Under the pieces are notes generated by a model. That model was not told the DNA's origin. It worked only from the letters and a program-made list of their open reading frames with translations, and made no database searches. A program made the translations under genes and the position numbers. This document shows positions 7,207-13,350 of a DNA stretch of 13,350 nt, piece by piece. The stretch lies in NCBI GenBank assembly GCA_964522605.1, contig CAZFWV010000186.1, forward strand, positions 1 through 13,350. The letters are read 5' to 3'. Position 1 is the stretch's first letter; each line of letters opens with the position of its first letter. Source of the DNA: CAVZLD01 sp964522605 (GTDB lineage: Bacteria; Planctomycetota; Planctomycetia; Pirellulales; Pirellulaceae).

Positions 7207-10200
7207 ATGGAAAAGGGCGGGGATTCGGAAATGTTTGCTGCAAGGGGTAAGGCGACTCGGGGACAACGGCGGAACCGGGCCGGCGAGAAACGATCTCGGC
7301 GGAGTCTCCCTGGTCGGCTCGCCTTGCGAAAGCGGATGCGGACGTTCGATTCGCTGGAGCCGCGGTGCCTGTTAGCAGGAGTCGTCGGAGATTTTGATCA
7401 GAGCGGATGTCTTGATATCGCCGACATCGACCGCCTGGCCGCCGCCGTTCGGTCCGACAGCCACGACCTGTCCTTCGACGTGGACGGCAACGAGAGCGTT
7501 GACTTCCGCGATCAGGCGGCGTGGGTCCATGAACAGCGGCGAACGTACTTCGGCGATGCCAATCTCAATGGTTACTTTGACAGCGAGGATCTGACCATCG
7601 TCCTTCTGGAGGGCAAATACGAGGACAATGTTGACCAGAATGCAACGTGGAGCTCCGGTGATTGGAATGGCGATCTTGAATTTGACACGGCGGACTTCGT
7701 GACCGCTCTCCAGGATGGCGGGTATGAACGGGGTCCCGCACCGGGGGGCGTTCCCAGCCAGTTGGGTCAATCGATCAGCGGACAGTTCTGTGCCTCTGGC
7801 TGGGATTGGTCTTCCTTTGTTCTTGAAGCTCAGGCCGGCCAGCGATTTTTCTACGACGGCATGGCGGACGATTATGACGGCGTTGCGTTGACAGTCACGT
7901 CGCCAAGTGGTGTCCAGTTGACTCATCAATCTGGCGGTGATGACTGGGGCCCTGTCACCTTCGGCGAATCCGGCAGTTACCAATTGAGACTCACGACAGG
8001 CTGGGGGGGGATGGGTGGCGATTTCGAGTTCCGCGCTCTCGACGTGTCACAGGCCACTCCGATCACCGTGGGAGAAACGATCTCGGGCACATTGGCTCCA
8101 GCCACGACGACGAATCTCTATTCCATCCAAGGCAACGCCGGAGACCGGCTGTTCTTTCATCGTCTGGAAAACGTTGACTACTGGTACTGGAACCTGTACG
8201 CACCCGGCGACAATTTCATGTACGAGTTGTCCGGATACGGTGACTCCGACGTAGTTCTTCCAAGCGACGGTGACTATCTGCTTGCGGTGTCCAGCTATCC
8301 TTTCCTCGATGCGGTTCCCTTCGGTTTCGAGATTACGTCGCCTCCCACCAACCAGTACACGCTGACCGTGGGCAGTGAGGTCAATGGAACGATCGATCAG
8401 GCGGCGGAGTGGGACGTCTACACCTTTGAAGGCCAAGCAGGTCAGCGGATCTTCTATGACAATCTGATTGATCTATATCCACCGGTATCGGACGTTCTGG
8501 TCGATCCACAGGGTCAAGTCATCTACTGGGATCACAACGTACCGATGACGCTGCCGACCTCCGGTCAGTACGAACTGCGTCTCAGTTCGTGGACACCGAG
8601 TTCAGCCTATCGATTCCGCCTGCTCGACGTCCAAGCGGCCGATGAAATCATCCCTGGCCAGACGATCTCGGGCAATCTGACTCCCGGAATGGCGAATGAG
8701 CTGTTTCGCATCCAGGGAACTGCCGGTCAACGAATTGCCTTCGAGCCCGCAGCCGGAAGTTCCGGATGGAACTGGTGGTTCAGTGGTCCACAAAATGAAC
8801 TGATGATTGGTGTCACATCGCCAAGTCCATTCGACATTACGCTGCCCTACGACGGGGAATACATTCTGGTCCTTTCCTCGGAAGGGAACACCGATCCCCA
8901 GCCATTCGAGTTCCAGGTCCTCACCCCTCGCACTAACTACAATCCACTCACGTTTGGCAGTGAAATCCAGGGCGTGATTGATCAGGTGGGCGAATGGGAC
9001 GTCTATACGTTCCAGGGCGTGGCGGGGCAACGGGTCTTTTACGATGCACTGCAAGCAGACTATGACGATGTCCAGATTTATGTGGCGACGCCCAGCAGCG
9101 CGTCCGCCTGGTGGGGATGGTCTTGGTGGGGCAATGCCGACTCGGACAGTTACATCCCCATCACATTAAGTGAAACGGGTGAGTACCAGCTTCGGGTGAG
9201 CGGTTCGACCAGTTCATCCGGGTACCGGTTCCAACTGTTGGAAGTGGGTTCGGCTCCTGAGGTCAACGTCGGTCAGAACGTCTCCGGCACACTAAGTCCC
9301 GCACTGCAAGTAAACCAATTTCGCCTTCAGGGATTCGGCGGGCAGCACCTGATCTTCAATCCTCTAGCCGGCTCCGGATGGACCCTACGATTGTCGGGAC
9401 CTCAGGATGAAGTATTTGCTGATTCCTCGTACATCGATGTGATTCTCCCGTATGCCGGCGAATATGTGCTAACGGTCGTCGGGGGCGGCCCCGACGATTC
9501 GCTGCCCTACGAGTTCCAGATCAGTACTCCTCCGACAAACGAGTATCCACTGATTCTTGGCAGTGACGTGAGCGGGACACTCGAAGTCCTGGGTGAACGA
9601 GACGTGTACACGTTCGATGGAGTCGCAGGACAGCGGCTGTATTACGATGCGCTGCAAAGCGACATGGAAAACGTGTCGGTTCAGTTGGTGCCGATTTCGG
9701 GCTGGCCCATCTGGGCGAACAACGCCGACTACGACTTCTGGCAACCGTTGGTCCTGCCCGAGACCGGCCCGTATCGATTGGAATTCAACGGAGGGGCCAA
9801 TCTCTTCGGGTATCGTTTCCAGCTCCTTGATGTGGAGGCAGCTCCCACGATCGGTTTGAATGAGCCAGTCTTCGGCATCTTGGAGCCATCGGAAGAGTCG
9901 GCGCTATTCCGTTTCGAGGCCGTGGCAGGCCAGCGACTGGTCTTTGACGACACGCTGGGATCCGCCTCGACGTATCTGCGATTATTGGGGCCTCAGAATG
10001 AGTGGCTGGGCCAATCTGGGGACCCGTTCGAATTGCAGGTTCCGTACGACGGTGAATACGTGCTGATTGTCTCCGATTTTAGCGACAGCGATTCATCAAA
10101 CTATGGTGTCAAGATCCACACGGCGAATACCAACTTCTATCCGATGACGCTGGGCAGCGAGGTTAGCGGAGCGATCGATGAAGTGGGCGAATGGGATGCG

Positions 10201-12561
10201 TACACTTTTGAGGGCGTGGCTGGACAACGTCTCTACTTCGACGCACTGGAGACGACGAATGGCGTGGGTGCGGTAACGCTTGAAGTGCCTGGGTTCTGGA
10301 CGAAATGGATCGGCGGTACGAGTTCCGACAGTCCACCCGTGACGTTGCCCTATTCGGGAATCTACCATCTGCGTTTCGAAGGACCTCTTCAGTCGGACTA
10401 TCACTTTCGATTGCTAGAAATCGAGAACGCACAAGAAATCGCACTCGATCAGACCATATCCGGCTCGATCAGTCCCTTGGCCACGACGCATTTGTTCCGT
10501 CTTCCGGGTGTGTCGGGACAGCGCATCGTCGCCGAGGCAACCGGGGAGACCGGCGGCTGGTCCTGGCAACTGTTTGGTCCTCAGGATGAACGGATCGCCG
10601 GATCCTCAAGCAGCTTCGATGCGGAATTACCGTACGACGGCGAATACATTCTGGCGGTCCAGGCCGATGGGATGAGTAACCCGTTGGATTACGAATTCCG
10701 CATTCGCTCGGCCGTGACCAATTTTCTCCCCTTGGTCCTAGGTGACGACATCAATGGTTCCATCGACGAACAGGGGGAGTGGGACGTTTATGAATTCGAC
10801 GGCGTCGCCGGTCACCAAGTGTATTACGACGCATTGCAGAGCAACTACTCGGACAACTTGCTGGTTACATTGACGCCGCCGAGTGGATGGCCGATCTGGT
10901 CGGCGAACGCAAGCCAGGATAGTTGGCACCCGATCATGCTCCCCGAATCGGGGACATATCAATTGCGATTCGCTGCGACGACGGTCTTGTCCAGTTATCG
11001 ATTCCAACTTTCTGATGTGGCCACAATCGAAGAGCTTGTGATCGGGCAAGCAACCGCCGGCATGCTCAGCCCCGCGCAGGAGAATCCGATCTATCGCGTG
11101 CAACTTTCAGCGGGACAGCACCTTGCCTTTGACCAGGTGGCGGGTACTGCACCTCTGTATTTCATGCTGATCGACACAACATCGAACTGGACGGTGGGAA
11201 CCGGATTCGGGTACTTCGAGTTCCGGTCCGGCTACGATCGAGAATATATCCTGCTTCTTCAGGGTGACGGATCTACGGATCCACTGTCATATGAGATCGA
11301 GGTGGGCCTGGTCCAGACGAATTCATTCCCGATGACCGTGGGTGAGCAAATCAACGGCATGCTGGACCAAGTGGGCGAACAGCACGTCTACGAATTCAGC
11401 GGAGTCGCTGGGCAACGGCTTCTCTTCGACAACCTGCATAGCGACTACGTCGAAAGTGTATTTGTCAAATTGTTGTCCCCAACGGGATGGGAGCTGATCA
11501 CGCAAAACGTGTCATATGACAGTTGGCCTCTGACGTTGCCAGAAACGGGACGGTACGAACTGCGAATCAGCGGGTCGGTCAAAGCATCTGCGTATAGTTT
11601 CCGCGTCGTTGATGTGTCGGAATCAATTGAGATTGCCTCCGACCAGACGATCGCCGGAAGCCTGAGTCCTGCGGCAGCGACGGCCCTGTATCGCCTGACG
11701 GGAGCCGGTGGACAGCGATTCATCATCGACCGAACCGCAGGCACCGGTGCTTTCACTTGGATCCTGTATGGTCCCGACGGCGGATGGATCAGCAGCTCCA
11801 GCGGCTTCTTCGATTTCACTCTACCCTACGACGGCGAGTACCTACTGGCGCTGTCCGGCGACCGTGTTACGGACCCATTTGAATACGAATTCCAGATCGT
11901 TGCACCACAACTAATCTACAGTGACTTGACGTTGAACAGCGAAGTCCGTGGCACCATTGAGACGGTTGGACAAAGTCACATTTACACCTTTGAAGGAACC
12001 AGCGGTCAGAGGATCTTCTTCGATGCATTGGACTCGATCTACGACGATGTGCACGTCGCCCTGTATACGCCAAGCGGTTGGCTCCAATACATTAATCGAG
12101 CCGACGTCGACTCCTGGCCAATCCTGTTGTCGGAAACGGGCCAATATGAGTTCCGCATTAGCGGAGCGGTGACGAACGGCTACGATTTCCGCGTTCTGGA
12201 CGTGAGTACAGCTCCGGAGATCCTGTTCGAGCAAACCATCTCCGGCAACCTGACTCCACTTCATGGAGCCGTAATCTATCGTCTTCAAGGCGCCGCAGGC
12301 CAGAGATTGGCCTTTGAACAGACCGGCGGATTGGGCGACTGGACGTGGGCACTTTTCGATCCGTGGGGGCTGCAGTCTTGGTATCAACAGGGCTCGTTCG
12401 AGGTCGACCTGTACTTTCCATTCGAGGGCGAATACGTGCTCGCTCTGCTCGATGGCGACAACATGACGGACCCATTCGCCTACCAGTTCCAGGTCAACCA
12501 GAAGTGGCACACTGGATCAGTGGGTGCCACTGGCTCTGCCAGTGCTGCGGAAGAGTTCTGA
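7207..12561 (+). CDS. Giant LEPR-XLL surface protein with dockerin-like calcium loops and 16 PPC-like half domains
   Basis: This encodes 1784 residues. The N-terminus is strongly basic and lacks an ordinary signal peptide, but carries FDSLEPRCLLAG (47-58), the LEPR-XLL motif found at the start of large planctomycete exported proteins. Next come four calcium-loop candidates: DFDQSGCLDIAD (62-73), DVDGNESVDFRD (91-102), DANLNGYFDSED (117-128) and DWNGDLEFDTAD (152-163). The last two sit in the common planctomycete layout GDxNxxGxFDSxD...GDWNGDxEFDTxD...QDGGYERGP. From residue 190 to the end are eight tandem units of 195-206 residues, each an A half (WDVYTFEGVAGQR, LPETGxYxLR, YRFQLLDV) and a B half (GQTISGxLSP, LFRLQGxAGQR, LPYDGEYxL, YEFQI). 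These resemble bacterial pre-peptidase C-terminal (PPC) beta-sandwiches. No enzyme domain and no PEP-CTERM tail are seen, so a structural or adhesive surface role is likely. An alternative start at 7231 has GGGGA at 7219-7223 with a 7-nt gap and may be the true one; 7207 lacks a clear Shine-Dalgarno. Confidence 0.9.
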   Translation: MEKGGDSEMFAARGKATRGQRRNRAGEKRSRRSLPGRLALRKRMRTFDSLEPRCLLAGVVGDFDQSGCLDIADIDRLAAAVRSDSHDLSFDVDGNESVDFRDQAAWVHEQRRTYFGDANLNGYFDSEDLTIVLLEGKYEDNVDQNATWSSGDWNGDLEFDTADFVTALQDGGYERGPAPGGVPSQLGQSISGQFCASGWDWSSFVLEAQAGQRFFYDGMADDYDGVALTVTSPSGVQLTHQSGGDDWGPVTFGESGSYQLRLTTGWGGMGGDFEFRALDVSQATPITVGETISGTLAPATTTNLYSIQGNAGDRLFFHRLENVDYWYWNLYAPGDNFMYELSGYGDSDVVLPSDGDYLLAVSSYPFLDAVPFGFEITSPPTNQYTLTVGSEVNGTIDQAAEWDVYTFEGQAGQRIFYDNLIDLYPPVSDVLVDPQGQVIYWDHNVPMTLPTSGQYELRLSSWTPSSAYRFRLLDVQAADEIIPGQTISGNLTPGMANELFRIQGTAGQRIAFEPAAGSSGWNWWFSGPQNELMIGVTSPSPFDITLPYDGEYILVLSSEGNTDPQPFEFQVLTPRTNYNPLTFGSEIQGVIDQVGEWDVYTFQGVAGQRVFYDALQADYDDVQIYVATPSSASAWWGWSWWGNADSDSYIPITLSETGEYQLRVSGSTSSSGYRFQLLEVGSAPEVNVGQNVSGTLSPALQVNQFRLQGFGGQHLIFNPLAGSGWTLRLSGPQDEVFADSSYIDVILPYAGEYVLTVVGGGPDDSLPYEFQISTPPTNEYPLILGSDVSGTLEVLGERDVYTFDGVAGQRLYYDALQSDMENVSVQLVPISGWPIWANNADYDFWQPLVLPETGPYRLEFNGGANLFGYRFQLLDVEAAPTIGLNEPVFGILEPSEESALFRFEAVAGQRLVFDDTLGSASTYLRLLGPQNEWLGQSGDPFELQVPYDGEYVLIVSDFSDSDSSNYGVKIHTANTNFYPMTLGSEVSGAIDEVGEWDAYTFEGVAGQRLYFDALETTNGVGAVTLEVPGFWTKWIGGTSSDSPPVTLPYSGIYHLRFEGPLQSDYHFRLLEIENAQEIALDQTISGSISPLATTHLFRLPGVSGQRIVAEATGETGGWSWQLFGPQDERIAGSSSSFDAELPYDGEYILAVQADGMSNPLDYEFRIRSAVTNFLPLVLGDDINGSIDEQGEWDVYEFDGVAGHQVYYDALQSNYSDNLLVTLTPPSGWPIWSANASQDSWHPIMLPESGTYQLRFAATTVLSSYRFQLSDVATIEELVIGQATAGMLSPAQENPIYRVQLSAGQHLAFDQVAGTAPLYFMLIDTTSNWTVGTGFGYFEFRSGYDREYILLLQGDGSTDPLSYEIEVGLVQTNSFPMTVGEQINGMLDQVGEQHVYEFSGVAGQRLLFDNLHSDYVESVFVKLLSPTGWELITQNVSYDSWPLTLPETGRYELRISGSVKASAYSFRVVDVSESIEIASDQTIAGSLSPAAATALYRLTGAGGQRFIIDRTAGTGAFTWILYGPDGGWISSSSGFFDFTLPYDGEYLLALSGDRVTDPFEYEFQIVAPQLIYSDLTLNSEVRGTIETVGQSHIYTFEGTSGQRIFFDALDSIYDDVHVALYTPSGWLQYINRADVDSWPILLSETGQYEFRISGAVTNGYDFRVLDVSTAPEILFEQTISGNLTPLHGAVIYRLQGAAGQRLAFEQTGGLGDWTWALFDPWGLQSWYQQGSFEVDLYFPFEGEYVLALLDGDNMTDPFAYQFQVNQKWHTGSVGATGSASAAEEF
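7774..12561 (+). repeat. Eight in-frame tandem coding repeats (~198 residues, 585-606 bp)
   Basis: Unit starts, aligned on the I/V-x-G-x-I/L-D/E motif, fall at 7774, 8380, 8965, 9568, 10162, 10750, 11350 and 11944. The spacings are 606, 585, 603, 594, 588, 600 and 594 bp, with 618 bp from the last start to the stop. Conservation is clear in protein (for example VAGQRL, LPETG, LPYDGEY) but modest in DNA, so the array is old and diversified, not a recent duplication. The first unit lacks the acidic IDQxGEWDVY start and is the most divergent. Confidence 0.85.
12504..12544. repeat. Double palindrome inside the last codons of the giant gene
   Basis: Hairpin one pairs 12504-12514 (GTGGCACACTG) with 12518-12530 (CAGTG, two unpaired G, TGCCAC) around the loop GAT. 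Hairpin two is CACTGGC (12528-12534)-TCT-GCCAGTG (12538-12544), perfect with a 3-nt loop. They overlap at 12528-12530, so they are alternatives or need branch migration. This stretch codes for part of the non-PPC tail (HTGSVGATGSAS). I recall similar GCCACTGGCTCTGCCAGTGC strings as frequent in planctomycete genomes, but could not check. Confidence 0.55.
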
Positions 12562-12596
12562 GACAAAGCCTAGTATCCCTGGTTAAGATTTGATTT

Positions 12597-12600
12597 GGAG
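12597..12600 (+). promoter_or_regulatory. Ribosome binding site for the PEP-CTERM gene at 12605
   Basis: GGAG lies 4 nt before the ATG at 12605 and 7 nt before the next in-frame ATG at 12608. The spacing slightly favours 12608 as the actual start; the two differ by one methionine. Confidence 0.55.
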
Positions 12601-12604
12601 AATC

Positions 12605-13350
12605 ATGATGGTCGCTGAAATGAAAATGAACAGATCCTATTCGCATATCCTTGTTGTCGCATTGTCGGCATGGCTCATCAGCCAGCCGCTCGCGCGTGGC
12701 GAGGTGGCGGTGACGCGCGTTGGCGCACCGATTTTTGACGTGGTGGATACGCATCTTTTTGCCGCGCCCACCGACGTTTTCCCGTCCCTGTTTCCGAACC
12801 ATTTCCCGAGAACCGTGCATGCGCCACCCTACAACCAAGAGTTCTCCGACGGTCTGGCGCTCAATGGCCTATCGGACGCACAAGTATTTAACGTTTCGGA
12901 CTTCACGAGCCCGAACGCCGTGCACCTTGGATACGTTCTCGTGCCCAATGCAACCGCCCCAAACGGCTCCTCGCCAGATTATGCCGTTGGCCCAATCCTG
13001 CCCAATCCGATCGAGATCAAGGGTGACGTATTCCTGAACGGAGCTCCATTCGAGCTTTCCGCCTTCGCGCTGACGCCTGCTCCCGCGCCAGGGATTGACG
13101 GGGCAAGTCACTATGTCGTGGAAAACTGGGAGAACAGTTCCTTCGCTCCCCCGGGTCTCGAAAGTCTGGTTGGCGACTATGAGTACCGCCTCACACTTCG
13201 AGACCTTGTGAACAACAACGGTTACGACATGGTTGCGCAATTCTCGGTAGTGCCTGAGCCGAGTTGTTTGTCGTTGTTCGGATTGGGATTCGCTGGTCTG
13301 GCGGCATGGAGGCTTCCGCGACAACGGCGGATCGTAACGAAGCCAACGCG
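12605..13350 (+). CDS. Partial PEP-CTERM sorting domain protein, runs off the window end
   Basis: The frame is open from 12605 to the last base without a stop, giving 248 visible residues. After a short charged leader (MMVAEMKMNRSYSH) comes a hydrophobic signal core (ILVVALSAWLIS) with likely cleavage near ARG or GEV. The body is beta-rich with no named domain recognised: VGAPIFDVVDTHLFAAP, AVHLGYVLVPNATAPNGSSP, HYVVENWENSSFAPPGLESL and YEYRLTLRDLV. The tail is VVPEPSCLSLFGLGFAGLAA followed by WRLPRQRR, a complete PEP-CTERM sorting signal (PEP at 217-219), so only a few residues should be missing. It starts 43 bases after the giant gene in the same direction with no terminator between them, so the two may be co-transcribed. 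GGAG at 12597-12600 supports the start. Export is well supported; the function is unknown. Confidence 0.85.
   Translation, partial: MMVAEMKMNRSYSHILVVALSAWLISQPLARGEVAVTRVGAPIFDVVDTHLFAAPTDVFPSLFPNHFPRTVHAPPYNQEFSDGLALNGLSDAQVFNVSDFTSPNAVHLGYVLVPNATAPNGSSPDYAVGPILPNPIEIKGDVFLNGAPFELSAFALTPAPAPGIDGASHYVVENWENSSFAPPGLESLVGDYEYRLTLRDLVNNNGYDMVAQFSVVPEPSCLSLFGLGFAGLAAWRLPRQRRIVTKPT

Noticed and set aside
7372..12510. Minus-strand and frame-shifted open frames within the giant gene
   Set aside because: They recur with the tandem repeat period and are reverse or offset readings of the same repeated codons.
7774..12561. CRISPR or recent DNA tandem duplication in the repeat-rich gene
   Set aside because: The repeats are about 600 bp, in frame, diverged at the DNA level and clearly protein domains; no short identical repeats with spacers are present.

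Overview
The window looks like planctomycete chromosome (Pirellulaceae/Planctomycetaceae-like). This rests on gene content, not on any search: four secreted proteins ending in PEP-CTERM sorting tails, an ECF sigma factor overlapping a membrane Ser/Thr kinase with a WD40 tail, and a giant surface protein whose N-terminus carries the 'SLEPRCLLAG' (LEPR-XLL) motif followed by dockerin-like calcium loops. No tRNA, rRNA, CRISPR array or transposase gene was seen. Two runs of exactly 100 N (1434-1533 and 5389-5488) are assembly gaps, and each interrupts a gene.

Layout. 52-214: a nested palindromic, MITE-like element with 20/21 terminal inverted repeats and a 7-bp flanking direct repeat. 336-920 (+): small PEP-CTERM protein. 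921-1285: no gene seen. 1286-1586 (+): a second PEP-CTERM gene, cut by the first gap, then a strong hairpin terminator at 1630-1673. 1860-2948 (+): a third PEP-CTERM protein, probably a DUF4623-like beta-propeller. 2966-3036: a branched palindrome between convergent genes. 3074-6333 (-): Ser/Thr kinase-TM-WD40 gene, whose catalytic C-lobe is lost in the second gap. 6330-6974 (-): ECF sigma factor, overlapping the kinase start by 4 nt (ATGA). 6975-7206: divergent intergenic region with a 27-bp-stem hairpin (7057-7129) and a 12-bp perfect palindrome (7186-7197). 7207-12561 (+): 1784-residue LEPR-XLL/dockerin-like protein with eight ~198-residue tandem units, each made of two PPC-like half domains. 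12605-13350 (+): a fourth PEP-CTERM gene that runs off the window.

Functional reading. The sigma factor and kinase are almost certainly one translationally coupled signalling operon: the kinase would sense or bind something through its WD40 part and the sigma factor would redirect transcription. The divergent giant protein and the PEP-CTERM proteins are all predicted to be exported or surface-sorted. Control of the giant gene by the sigma/kinase pair is attractive but only inferred from position. The most unusual items are the MITE-like element, the large palindrome between the divergent genes, the highly regular 16-half-domain architecture of the giant protein, and a palindromic stretch that forms the last codons of that protein.
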